Positions 8,799 to 16,685 of a stretch of 64,000 nucleotides of DNA are shown piece by piece. Position 1 is the first letter of the stretch. Every line of letters starts with the position of its first letter. Location of the stretch: positions 762,113 to 826,112 of the forward strand of contig CP066696.1 in NCBI GenBank assembly GCA_016432585.1, in the 5' to 3' direction. A program made the translations under genes and the position numbers. The DNA comes from Candidatus Saccharibacteria bacterium (GTDB lineage: Bacteria; Patescibacteriota; Saccharimonadia; Saccharimonadales; Saccharimonadaceae). The notes under the pieces are model-generated. The model had not been told where the DNA came from and made no database searches. It saw nothing but the letters and a program-made list of their open reading frames with translations.

Positions 8799-9382
8799 TA
8801 GTGATTCATCTCCTTTTTTTGTTCGCTAATCCACTGCAAAAGGACGAGTGCGATGCGGCCTTCCTGCATATCACCGTCTAATATCTTCTGTGTCGCCTCT
8901 GTATACGTCAGCCAAGTGTCCGCCTCTATCACCTCACCCTCCTCTAACTTTTGGCCATCTTCCATTAATTGCCATTTCGAGGACTCGAACACAAACAAGT
9001 CCCACTCAACCGTAGCGCCCAGTGTGGATTTTTTGTATAACTCTAGGTCAATAACCTGAATACCCGCCTCTTCGTGAGCTTCTTCGATCGCTTTCTTACG
9101 TGCCGCAATCGTTAGTTCATCACCAGATTTACGAAAAACATCGTATTCCTCCAGGGAGTCAAAGACTTTGCCGCCCGGAAGTCTATAATCCCAATCATTA
9201 AGCTCCTTGCGAAACTCTTTTGTGAGCAGAATCATTTGGTTACTTTTATCAGCAATTATCAAACGGACACCGGGTGCCCGACGCGCAACTTCAAAAATAC
9301 GACCGTCTGGCTGGCGTTCATGAACCAATTCGAATAATCGGCCCCTGGCAAAAATCTCTTCGTGTACCGTTTTATCTTTCAT
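8798..9382 (-). CDS. NUDIX hydrolase, ADP-ribose pyrophosphatase-like, cotranscribed with ileS
   Basis: 194 aa. The NUDIX box is split: GGK at about residue 70 and AARKKAIEEAHEEAGI at about 93-108 are separated by an extra stretch containing FDSLEEYDVF. The catalytic EExxEEAG glutamates are intact. The fold around it (RRAPGVRLIIADKSNQMILLTKEFRKELNDWDYRLPGG) is like the ADP-sugar pyrophosphatases. The substrate is not predictable. It starts after an AAGGAG site 6 nt from the ATG, directly downstream of the T-box leader, and its stop codon overlaps the ileS start. Confidence 0.85.
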   Translation of the reverse strand: MKDKTVHEEIFARGRLFELVHERQPDGRIFEVARRAPGVRLIIADKSNQMILLTKEFRKELNDWDYRLPGGKVFDSLEEYDVFRKSGDELTIAARKKAIEEAHEEAGIQVIDLELYKKSTLGATVEWDLFVFESSKWQLMEDGQKLEEGEVIEADTWLTYTEATQKILDGDMQEGRIALVLLQWISEQKKEMNH

Positions 9383-9597
9383 TGCTTCTCCTTAAAAACA
9401 AAAAATCCCTGCTTAGACACTGGAATCCGATGTTTCGGACGGTACCATCCAGTTTCTAAAAAGAGATTCTTTCTAGCGCTTAGTTGTTCACTTTGTCGTT
9501 GTGGTGACGCCAAGTTCTACTAAACCTTGCGGCCTTTCTTCTTGGAGCATTCGCGGGTGATAGCCGCTTACCCCATAATAAATGAGGGTGCTTATGC
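9383..9597 (-). promoter_or_regulatory. T-box leader, isoleucine specific
   Basis: The leader senses uncharged tRNA-Ile. The antiterminator domain is complete: helix A1 CTGGA (9448-9452) with TCCAG (9420-9424), the 7-nt bulge TGGTACC (9441-9447) that pairs with the tRNA ACCA end, and helix A2 GTCCG (9436-9440) with CGGAT (9425-9429). A plausible specifier ATC (Ile) lies at 9559-9561 in a loop closed by GCGG/CCGC, and an AGAAGAAAG-type purine stretch follows. Stem I looks short, as in actinobacterial ileS leaders. Downstream genes are a NUDIX hydrolase and ileS. Confidence 0.87.
9400..9468 (-). terminator. T-box attenuator hairpin
   Basis: The arms at 9448-9468 and 9404-9424 form a 21-position helix with two mismatches and a few G-U pairs, followed by T6. 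The antiterminator helix is nested at its top. The CTCTTT stretch in the 5' arm could also pair with the AAGGAG ribosome binding site of the NUDIX gene, so control could be transcriptional or translational. Confidence 0.6.
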
Positions 9598-9601
9598 CCT
9601 C

Positions 9602-9630
9602 ATTGTACTACAGAAAATTTTAGTGTTCAA
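9602..9630 (-). promoter_or_regulatory. Promoter of the T-box-nudix-ileS transcript
   Basis: Minus strand TTGAAC (9625-9630), 17-nt spacer, TACAAT (9602-9607). The predicted start near 9595 gives a leader of about 210 nt. The first transcribed bases form the hairpin AATGAGGG / CCCTCATT (9581-9604). Confidence 0.75.
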
Positions 9631-9633
9631 CAA

Positions 9634-10137
9634 CTAGATAAGCCAGCGACTCTTTTTTACCAGTGGGATAAGCTGCCACCAATTCGTGAGACTCCATTTT
9701 TGACGCGAAGCACCGGCTCCAATGGCCGCCAAAACAAAGATATATACGATGTGATCATCTATAAACGGATTCGTCTTGATAGGAAGGCTCGCCATCCACA
9801 TCATAAGAAGCATCACGGAACCTGCGACTACCGTTACGCGAATTGCAATTCCAAAAATGAGACCCACGCCAATTCCTAGCAAGCCTGCCATAAATAGCCA
9901 GTCGGCAAACGGCTGCCCAGCCATACTATTGAAGAAATCAGCAAACGGACCTTCTACCCCTTTCAAGAATCCAGTCGTCGGGGACCCACCATTCACCCAT
10001 GCTTTAGCGGCAGGTGTCGCAAAACCTAAACCTAGTAATTTATCTAAAAACGCCCATAAAAACACAAATCCCAAAACGATGCGTGTCGCCGCAAGCGCAT
10101 ACCATACTTGATCACTTGGTTTATTCTGCTTTGCCAT
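9634..10137 (-). CDS. DoxX family membrane protein
   Basis: 167 aa with four hydrophobic segments. The pattern R(I)VLGFVFLWAFLDKLLG near the N-terminus and LFMAGLLGIGVGLIFG in the middle are typical of DoxX/TQO-small-subunit-like proteins. DoxX proteins act in membrane redox and thiol homeostasis in some actinobacteria; the partner is not known here. It starts after a G-rich Shine-Dalgarno (GGGGGGTG) 28 nt after the VKOR gene, so the two are likely one operon. Confidence 0.82.
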   Translation of the reverse strand: MAKQNKPSDQVWYALAATRIVLGFVFLWAFLDKLLGLGFATPAAKAWVNGGSPTTGFLKGVEGPFADFFNSMAGQPFADWLFMAGLLGIGVGLIFGIAIRVTVVAGSVMLLMMWMASLPIKTNPFIDDHIVYIFVLAAIGAGASRQKWSLTNWWQLIPLVKKSRWLI

Positions 10138-10164
10138 TTCTTCACCCCCCCTTTTTTTTAAATC

Positions 10165-10794
10165 TTAGCCAAAAAGACTGCCCTGATACTTGAATAGTAC
10201 CAGAAAAACCATTGCCGCAAGAATAATCGCCGTTGCGAACCTGTCGTAACCCTTCTTATTCCAATCCTGCAAATAACGATTCACGTTTTTTGAAAGATAA
10301 AGGTTATCTTCACGAATGTTGTAGTGAAGAAGCGACATAAATACTAGCGTTGTTGAAACGGTGACAAGAAGACACCATGGACACAGCGCCTCAATAACAA
10401 ACGCGCTAACAAAGAATAGATAGTAGGCAAAAATAAGGCCTAAGCCATATCCAACCTGCGCTGCTGCCATAAACAGGCGCGGAAACCTAACACCTGCAAT
10501 ACCAGCAATAGCAACGGTAATAACAATCGGCTCGGCAATCAAGCCTAGAAAGCTGTTCGGAAAACCAAAAAGATCTGCACTAGGGTGCTTCATAACACTG
10601 GCGCAGTTAATGATTGCATTCACACTACAGCTAAGCGCCGCATCCGGATTTTTCGCCAGATGAAATGCTTCTACTGAAAGTACTAGAGCAGCAACAAGGC
10701 TAGCAATAGCCGAAATCGCCATTGTTCCAAATATCCAAACATCAGACCGCTGTCTGGCGTGCCCTGTAAGTACGTCAATCATTCGCTGAAACAT
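10165..10794 (-). CDS. Vitamin K epoxide reductase family protein (VKOR)
   Basis: 209 aa with four to five membrane segments. The conserved cysteine pair sits in SCSVNAIINCASVM, and the redox motif CPWC is at about residue 135 (EALCPWCLLVTVST). The serine/asparagine-rich loop after the first pair (FGFPNSFLGLI) is also conserved. Bacterial VKORs reoxidise a DsbA-like thioredoxin to make disulfides in exported proteins. The ATG overlaps the stop codon of the preceding thioredoxin-like gene (TAATG). Exported, cysteine-containing proteins elsewhere in the window are possible clients. Confidence 0.92.
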   Translation of the reverse strand: MFQRMIDVLTGHARQRSDVWIFGTMAISAIASLVAALVLSVEAFHLAKNPDAALSCSVNAIINCASVMKHPSADLFGFPNSFLGLIAEPIVITVAIAGIAGVRFPRLFMAAAQVGYGLGLIFAYYLFFVSAFVIEALCPWCLLVTVSTTLVFMSLLHYNIREDNLYLSKNVNRYLQDWNKKGYDRFATAIILAAMVFLVLFKYQGSLFG

Positions 10795-11051
10795 TAGACG
10801 TAATAACTCACTTCACTGATCGTTGGCAGTGGAAGCCCCCGCCAAAGGTTCTGTAGATTCCCATTGTCACTTATCGCTACCACACTTGGGTACTCTACGA
10901 TATCGTAAGCGCGGCAAAAATCAGCACCCTCGGGCGTATCGGGATCGAGCGTTTCAAGCTCGTGGCCAGTCTGACGCATAAAATCTCGTAAATAATCGCT
11001 CACATCACGGGCGTAGTCGGTCTCTTCTTTGTAAACGATTACCGTCTTCAT
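10794..11051 (-). CDS. Thioredoxin-fold protein without CxxC
   Basis: 85 aa. The beta-alpha-beta layout and a cis-proline region (YDIVEYPSVVAI) suggest a thioredoxin/glutaredoxin-like fold. No CxxC motif is present: the only cysteine is in ADFCRAYD. It is therefore unlikely to be a standard dithiol reductant, although the operon with VKOR and DoxX suggests a redox link. A longer frame starts at 11186 but would overlap nrdR; the internal ATG (MKTVIVYKEE) fits the fold. Confidence 0.65.
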   Translation of the reverse strand: MKTVIVYKEETDYARDVSDYLRDFMRQTGHELETLDPDTPEGADFCRAYDIVEYPSVVAISDNGNLQNLWRGLPLPTISEVSYYV

Positions 11052-11055
11052 GCGA

Positions 11056-11505
11056 TTATTTCTTTCTTCGCTGCTGAAGAATTTCTTCGAATTCATCGAG
11101 GGTTTTAAATTCGTGGTATACACTGGCAAAACGAACGTAGGCAACTTCGTTACGAACGGCAAGCTCGTCAAGAACGAGGTCTCCAATCTGATGCGACGTC
11201 ACTTCACTTTCGCCAAGTTCGTAAAGTGCATCCTCGATATTGTTGATAATCTCTTCAACCTCAACTTCTGAGGTAAAGAATTTGCCAACAGATCGCTTTA
11301 CGGCAGTCGCAAGCTTATCTCGATCGAATAATTCTCTTGAGCTGTCTTTTTTTACAACCGCAAGATTTGGACGCTCAATCCGCTCGTAGGTCGTAAATCG
11401 ATGTTTACCATCAAGAGATTCGCGGCGGCGGCGTATCGTCACACCATCGGCCGCTTCACGTGATTCAATAACTCGGCTATCACCAATTTTATATTTAGGG
11501 CTCAC
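11056..11505 (-). CDS. nrdR: NrdR-like regulator lacking the zinc-ribbon cysteines
   Basis: 149 aa, usual NrdR length. The N-terminus keeps the DSRVIESREAADGVTIRRRRES block and RFTTYER, and the ATP-cone follows (VVKKDSSRELFDRDKLATAVKRSVGK, ending near VYHEFKTLDEF). The four zinc-binding cysteines of normal NrdR are absent: the first pair is replaced in MSPKYKIGDSR and the second in RESLDGKHRF. NrdR senses ATP/dATP and represses ribonucleotide reductase genes. DNA binding here would have to work without the zinc ribbon. It follows ftsZ closely. Confidence 0.88.
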   Translation of the reverse strand: MSPKYKIGDSRVIESREAADGVTIRRRRESLDGKHRFTTYERIERPNLAVVKKDSSRELFDRDKLATAVKRSVGKFFTSEVEVEEIINNIEDALYELGESEVTSHQIGDLVLDELAVRNEVAYVRFASVYHEFKTLDEFEEILQQRRKK

Positions 11506-11522
11506 GTACTCTTAGCTCCTTT

Positions 11523-12731
11523 TTATGATTCGTCTGAATTCTTGTTCTTCTTGCGGCGGCGAAGAAATGCTGGCGTATCCGATTCGTCGTCGTCTTCCGG
11601 AGGATTATTCCATATATCATGCGCTTCCGTGTCATCAGCAAATACTGCTGCTGCATCGGTTTGATCAAGCTCCATATCAATTGCGTTCACCGCTTCGTCA
11701 GCCACTACCGGCTTTGGAGTTGGGGTGTTTGAAGATGTTGGCGTCTCAAGCTGCGCAGCCTGTTCGTGGAAGTACGCACTATCGAAACCTGTTGCAATAA
11801 CCGTAATGATTAGTTCGTCTTCAAGCTCTGGCTTAAGGGTTGCACCGAAGATAATATTCGCATCAGGAGAAACAGCACTGGTGATAATTTCCGCTGCTTC
11901 TTGAATCTCGCTCATACTCATATCGTAGCCACCTGTCACGTTGAACAGTACACCCTTTGCACCATCGATTGAAACTTCGATGAGTGGTGACTCAATCGCC
12001 TGTTGAGCCGCCTGAACAGCGCGATCATCGCCACTCGCACGACCAATACCCATAAGCGCCGAGCCCGCATTGCTCATAATTGCCTTTACGTCGGCAAAGT
12101 CGAGGTTAATGAGTCCGTGCTCGGTAATAAGTTCTGAAATACCCTGCACACCCTGGCGAAGAACATCGTCTGCAATCTTGAATGTTTCAAGAAGGGGCGT
12201 GCGTCGGTCGATCGTTTGCAAAAGGCGATCGTTAGGAATGGTAATTAGCGTATCAACCTGTCGCCCAAGTTGTGCAATCGCCCACTCAGCATTCTGGCGT
12301 CGCTTTTCACCCTCGAAACTAAATGGCTTCGTGGCTACACCAACAACAAGAATACCAAGCTCACGTGCAATTTCTGCAACGACATGGCCTGCGCCACTAC
12401 CCGTTCCACCGCCAGCTCCGATTGTCACAAAGATCATATCGGCGCCTTCGACAGCCGCCTTAATTTCATCGCGCGATTCGTTCGCAGCAGCTTCTCCAGT
12501 AGAAGGATCGGCTCCGGCGCCAAGTCCGTTTGTTGTGTTGTGACCCAAATGGATCTTAACATCTGCTTTTGAGTTGTGCAGCGCCTGTGCGTCGGTGTTC
12601 ATTGCAATAAATTGCACACCCGCAAGTCCTGCATCTTTCATACGATTGACAGCAGAGCCGCCTGCGCCACCAACACCAACAACTTTAATGCTGGCAAATG
12701 TTTGTATTTCGCTTGGTTTTACTTCAGGCAT
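11523..12731 (-). CDS. ftsZ: Cell division protein FtsZ
   Basis: 402 aa tubulin-like GTPase forming the division ring. The tubulin signature GAGGGTGSGAG is at about residue 105, GVGGAGGSAVNRM at about 20, and the T7 region (NLDFADVKAIMSNAGSALMGIG) is intact. A linker rich in Pro and Asp leads to the C-terminal conserved peptide DTPAFLRRRKKNK, which binds FtsA. ftsA lies immediately upstream on the same strand. A TGT-TATACT extended -10 in the 65-nt gap suggests ftsZ also has its own promoter, with a GGGGAGAG ribosome binding site. Confidence 0.97.
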   Translation of the reverse strand: MPEVKPSEIQTFASIKVVGVGGAGGSAVNRMKDAGLAGVQFIAMNTDAQALHNSKADVKIHLGHNTTNGLGAGADPSTGEAAANESRDEIKAAVEGADMIFVTIGAGGGTGSGAGHVVAEIARELGILVVGVATKPFSFEGEKRRQNAEWAIAQLGRQVDTLITIPNDRLLQTIDRRTPLLETFKIADDVLRQGVQGISELITEHGLINLDFADVKAIMSNAGSALMGIGRASGDDRAVQAAQQAIESPLIEVSIDGAKGVLFNVTGGYDMSMSEIQEAAEIITSAVSPDANIIFGATLKPELEDELIITVIATGFDSAYFHEQAAQLETPTSSNTPTPKPVVADEAVNAIDMELDQTDAAAVFADDTEAHDIWNNPPEDDDESDTPAFLRRRKKNKNSDES

Positions 12732-12796
12732 GGAATTTATGCTCTCCCCAATATTCTATTCATTCTCTAGTATAACATTTATTATTTAAAAACAAA

Positions 12797-14041
12797 TTAC
12801 GCCTTGAATCTGTCGAGGAATTTTGAAATCACCCCTCCGGCAGATTTGAGAGCAGCTTTGCTGCCGGCACCGGCTTTATGTGCTGTCGCCGGAGCGTGAC
12901 TAGCACCCTGCGCATCTAAAAGCATCAATCCCACTACCGTCGCAAACTGAGGCTCCTCGATACTCTCGGCAACGCCACCGTATCCAGCCGCCTTACCAAT
13001 ACGCGCCGCTAGGCCAAGCTTTTCCTTTGCATATTCGGCAATGCCTTTAATCTTTGCGGTGCCACCAGTTAGAACAACGCCGCTAGGCAATTGGCCAGCA
13101 CGCCCTGCTTTTTTAAGCTCTTTTGCGACACCATCAAAAATCTCTTCAAGCCGCGCTTCAACAATCTCATCGATATCCGCCGAATCAAAACTGTGAACTT
13201 CTTTTTCGTGCTTTGTCGTAAGACGTTCGCTATTTTTACGCGTGGTTGCAGTCGCGTGTGCCACTTTTATTTTCTCGGCGATTTCAGGATCGGTCTTTAG
13301 TCCAATCGCAAGATCGTTCGTAATATTAACGCCACCTACCGGAATAACGCCGATGTACTGCAAATCACCCTCTTCAAATACCGCAACGCTTGTTGTAGCA
13401 CCACCCATGTCAATAACAGCCACGCCGTTTTCAAGCTGCTGCTCACCAAGAACCGCGCGCGCGGCGCCAAGAACTGCAGGGGTAATTGTGTGAGGCGAAA
13501 CCTTCGCCATTTCGGACGATTTTTGCAGGTTCGCAAGATGCGGCGCCAACGCCGAAACCACATTGGCATTTATTTCAAGCCGAGTACCCGTCATACCAAT
13601 TGGGTCTTTTATGTTGTCCTGGCCATCAAGACGATAACTGTGTGGAACAACTTCGAGAATCTCACGGTTTGCAGGAACTTTACCGAGCGTCGCTACCTCT
13701 TCGATACGCGCCAAATCATCGTGATTAATTTCGTGATCCATTGCACCAACAGCAATCATACCGTCGGCCTTGGTACTAAGAATGTGAGCGCCATTGATAC
13801 TTATCGACGCACCATTTACCTGGTAGCCACTCATTCGCTCAGCTTCACCCAGAGCGTCGTCTATCGCCTGTGCGGGGCCAGTAAGATTTGCGACAACACC
13901 TTTACGCATGCCACTATTCGGCGCTTCGCCCACGCCAACAATCGTTGGAGCGCCTGTTGTAGCGTCGATGTGGCCTACCACACAGCGAACTTTTGTCGTA
14001 CCGATATCTATACCGACTGCGTATCGAGATGTTTCTTGCAT
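12797..14041 (-). CDS. ftsA: Cell division protein FtsA
   Basis: 414 aa, actin-like ATPase tethering FtsZ to the membrane. It opens with AVGIDIGTTKVRCVVG (phosphate 1), has AVIDMGGATTSVAVF (phosphate 2) and GVVLTGGTAKIKGI (adenosine motif). The C-terminus (GGVISKFLDRFKA) is an amphipathic membrane-targeting helix after a short Ala-rich linker. It is the first gene of the ftsA-ftsZ pair. A TATACT box ends 7 nt before the ATG, so the mRNA is probably leaderless. Confidence 0.96.
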   Translation of the reverse strand: MQETSRYAVGIDIGTTKVRCVVGHIDATTGAPTIVGVGEAPNSGMRKGVVANLTGPAQAIDDALGEAERMSGYQVNGASISINGAHILSTKADGMIAVGAMDHEINHDDLARIEEVATLGKVPANREILEVVPHSYRLDGQDNIKDPIGMTGTRLEINANVVSALAPHLANLQKSSEMAKVSPHTITPAVLGAARAVLGEQQLENGVAVIDMGGATTSVAVFEEGDLQYIGVIPVGGVNITNDLAIGLKTDPEIAEKIKVAHATATTRKNSERLTTKHEKEVHSFDSADIDEIVEARLEEIFDGVAKELKKAGRAGQLPSGVVLTGGTAKIKGIAEYAKEKLGLAARIGKAAGYGGVAESIEEPQFATVVGLMLLDAQGASHAPATAHKAGAGSKAALKSAGGVISKFLDRFKA

Positions 14042-14048
14042 ACGTAAA

Positions 14049-14054
14049 AGTATA
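14049..14054 (-). promoter_or_regulatory. -10 box of ftsA, leaderless spacing
   Basis: TATACT on the minus strand with 7 nt to the ftsA ATG. Confidence 0.5.
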
Positions 14055-14089
14055 GCGCTTATGTAGTGTTTTGAACAGCCCTTCTCGAT

Positions 14090-15352
14090 CTATAGTGCAA
14101 CTGTGGACTGCGAAGGATACTCTTCTAAATAATCAAAAGACGATTCAGGAACGATAAAACCAATGTCGCTGTATCCGCCACAGTTTTGAGCCATGTGATA
14201 CGCAAGCCGCAACTCTTCGGTCTCGCCCACGCACTCAAATGGTTTCATTATTCCATCGATTCCCAGTAGGCCCTTAAACGTATCGGTCAGGCTTTCTTTT
14301 ACAAATAAATCTTGCCCGTTAAAAATGCTTTGCAGTTCATCGGCGTTCAAAAAAGGTGCAAATAGTAGATACGAGTTGGCGCATTTTGGGCATTCCCCAC
14401 ACCACTTAAGTTCGCTATTATCAGCGCCCTGCATGTAATTTGCGAGGTTGCACGAGCTAAAGCTATGGCCATACGCCTGCCAAGCTTTTTCTACAAATAA
14501 CTCAGCAATCCGAAGTTCGCTATACTTTCGAAGCGGCGATCCTATAGCCATATCCGCAGAGATATACGTGGCAACATACTCGCTAAACAACTGTTCGGCT
14601 GGCCATGTTTTTGACCATTGGTGGTTTACCGCTAAGTCACCAATCCAATCATGTGGTTCCTCGCCCTCATGACCAATCGACGCTAAAATTTTATTTTTAT
14701 TAAGAAGGATTCCCTGAATAAGCGCAAACGACATAACGATAAATGTCACAGGCACATGCCCGTTCAATCCGCCCTTTTCACGCCCCGCATTGATTGCAGG
14801 AATGTCGATTTTTCGGTGCGCCAGCGCTACGCTGTCGCCAATATTCTTTAAGATAGCCGGATATTTATCACTGCTTGAAATATAAAAGGAATCGAACGCA
14901 ATTTTCTTTTCAGAAAGAAGCTGCGCCGTAAGAAGCGAATCCTTTCCGCCACTCTGCAGCGACAACACACCCTCACCCTTGTACTTCACCGGACTCTGGC
15001 CAGCTCCTGTCTGCACAAAGTGAGCAAGATCATCTCGAGTTAGCTCATTTTCGTAAGCGAACTGACCCATTCCTTCTTGATATACTTTGTTTAAAAATTC
15101 ACTCTGCCACGCGTCAATCTGTCCAACTCTCCACTCGATCCCTGCGCCAGGAAATAGCTTGTAATATGAGACACCTACTAATACAAACGATAGAAAAAGC
15201 GCTCTTTCCAGTGCGTCGTTATCGTATGTGTCGGCAACATTTTTATAGGTTATTTCCTCGGTAAAAAAATCGGCACCATCAAAACTGTAGGTAAACGTTG
15301 CTGTCTTGGTTTTTGGCGAAAATCCGTACGATTCAAAAATAAAATTTTTCAT
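14090..15352 (-). CDS. murL: UDP-MurNAc-L-Ala-L-Glu epimerase (MurL family)
   Basis: 420 aa. A PP-loop-like ATP site LSLQSGGKDSLLTAQLL is at about residue 130. Other visible blocks are SIGHEGEEPHDWIGDLAVNHQWSKTW split around 230-250, and a cysteine set KWCGECPKCANSYLLF at about 318-333. Together these match the MurL family, which uses ATP to convert the L-Glu of UDP-MurNAc-L-Ala-L-Glu to D-Glu. The start overlaps the end of the MurD gene by 4 nt. MurL/MurD2 pairs replace the MurI/MurD route in some bacteria; the pairing supports the call. Confidence 0.8.
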   Translation of the reverse strand: MKNFIFESYGFSPKTKTATFTYSFDGADFFTEEITYKNVADTYDNDALERALFLSFVLVGVSYYKLFPGAGIEWRVGQIDAWQSEFLNKVYQEGMGQFAYENELTRDDLAHFVQTGAGQSPVKYKGEGVLSLQSGGKDSLLTAQLLSEKKIAFDSFYISSSDKYPAILKNIGDSVALAHRKIDIPAINAGREKGGLNGHVPVTFIVMSFALIQGILLNKNKILASIGHEGEEPHDWIGDLAVNHQWSKTWPAEQLFSEYVATYISADMAIGSPLRKYSELRIAELFVEKAWQAYGHSFSSCNLANYMQGADNSELKWCGECPKCANSYLLFAPFLNADELQSIFNGQDLFVKESLTDTFKGLLGIDGIMKPFECVGETEELRLAYHMAQNCGGYSDIGFIVPESSFDYLEEYPSQSTVAL

Positions 15353-16638
15353 AATTCACTTACCAGTTCTTTAAATGTATCTCCGCGCTCGGCAAAATTT
15401 TTAAACATATCAAAACTCGCACATCCTGGGCTTAAAATTATAACGTCACCCGGATCGGCTAGTTCATGCGCCCTTTGCACAGCAGCCGCAAAATCATCTT
15501 CCAATACTTCGTAGCTGCGCCAATCACACTCTTTAAAACCCGCAGCAATCCGGTGCTTTGTCTGTCCTAATAATAGTGCTTTTTTAACGTCTGGCTCAGC
15601 AACAATCTGGCGAGCTGTGTCAGTAAAATCAAGTCCTCTGTCGTAACCACCCATAATAACAATCTTTGGCTGTTTAAACGCACGAAGCGCGGCAACAGTA
15701 GCGGGTGGCGCCGATGAAAAACTATCGTTAATATACAAGATTCCACTTTTTTCAGCCACTTTTTCAAGCCGGTGCGGCAAGCCGTGAAATTCCTTAATTG
15801 CAGCCCGAATCGCCTGCGCATCCTGCGTGAATTGCCAAGCTGCAAGCATTGCCGCCTGCACGTTCCCAACATTATGCTCGCCATACAAAAGAATATCATC
15901 GCGCCGAGCGATCTCTTTTCCATCAATCATAAGAGCCTCGCCGTCTTCTACGTGGTAGGGTATTTTTACTCCAGCCGAGCTTTTTGCGATCGTCGCCGAA
16001 ACATCGTTATCTGCAAAGTAAATCGCTATGTCTTCAGGTGTTTGATATTTCACGATATTACTCTTCGCCCGAACATAATCATCAAAGCTTTCGTGAACAT
16101 TCAGGTGCTCTGGCTCAATCATAAGGACAATCGCAACATGCGGGCTTTTCTTCATGTCCCACAGCTGAAAGCTCGAAAGCTCGTACACGACAACGCCAGA
16201 CTTACCTTCGGCATCATGCGCGGTAACTTCGTCTAAAATATCGAGCGAAGACAAGCCGATATTTCCCACGAGCCACGTTTTTATACCCGCTTTCTCAAGC
16301 ATTGCTGCAATAAGACTCGCAGTAGTCCCTTTACCCTTTGTGCCCGTAATGCCAATAATCGGCACTGGGCATGCTTCAAAAAATTCTTCTGTCACCGAGC
16401 TAATTTTGCCTCGCGAAGTCACAGTATATGGTGGAATTGCAGGCGTTCGCATCACCATGTCGGCATCGATATCATGAAAGCTTGTAACACCCCCACGAAA
16501 CGCCACTCCATCAGGAATTTCATACTTTGGCGTCTCGGCATTATCGTAGACTTCGAATTCGGCTTCTGGGTAGCGCGAGCTAAGGTAGCGGTATGCCGAA
16601 GCACCCTCGACACCGTAGCCAAGTAGGGCAATTTTCAT
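15349..16638 (-). CDS. murD: UDP-N-acetylmuramoyl-L-alanine--glutamate ligase (MurD, probably MurD2-type)
   Basis: 429 aa Mur ligase adding glutamate to UDP-MurNAc-L-Ala. Seen are the N-terminal Rossmann domain (IALLGYGVEGASAYRYL), the ATP loop GITGTKGKGTTASLIAAML, the central E-LSSFQLW block, the N-D-SFSSAPPAT motif, and the C-terminal ILLGQTKHRI...ILSPGCASFDMF. It overlaps murL by 4 nt, which suggests that it adds L-Glu, later inverted by MurL. The sequence alone does not prove L versus D specificity. A GATAAT extended -10 box ends 6 nt before the ATG. Confidence 0.9.
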   Translation of the reverse strand: MKIALLGYGVEGASAYRYLSSRYPEAEFEVYDNAETPKYEIPDGVAFRGGVTSFHDIDADMVMRTPAIPPYTVTSRGKISSVTEEFFEACPVPIIGITGTKGKGTTASLIAAMLEKAGIKTWLVGNIGLSSLDILDEVTAHDAEGKSGVVVYELSSFQLWDMKKSPHVAIVLMIEPEHLNVHESFDDYVRAKSNIVKYQTPEDIAIYFADNDVSATIAKSSAGVKIPYHVEDGEALMIDGKEIARRDDILLYGEHNVGNVQAAMLAAWQFTQDAQAIRAAIKEFHGLPHRLEKVAEKSGILYINDSFSSAPPATVAALRAFKQPKIVIMGGYDRGLDFTDTARQIVAEPDVKKALLLGQTKHRIAAGFKECDWRSYEVLEDDFAAAVQRAHELADPGDVIILSPGCASFDMFKNFAERGDTFKELVSEL

Positions 16639-16644
16639 ACAACT

Positions 16645-16650
16645 ATTATC
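16645..16650 (-). promoter_or_regulatory. Extended -10 of murD, leaderless spacing
   Basis: TGA followed by GATAAT on the minus strand, 6 nt from the murD ATG. Confidence 0.5.
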
Positions 16651-16685
16651 TCATACATCGCGTAAATAACGCCACACCTCGATAA

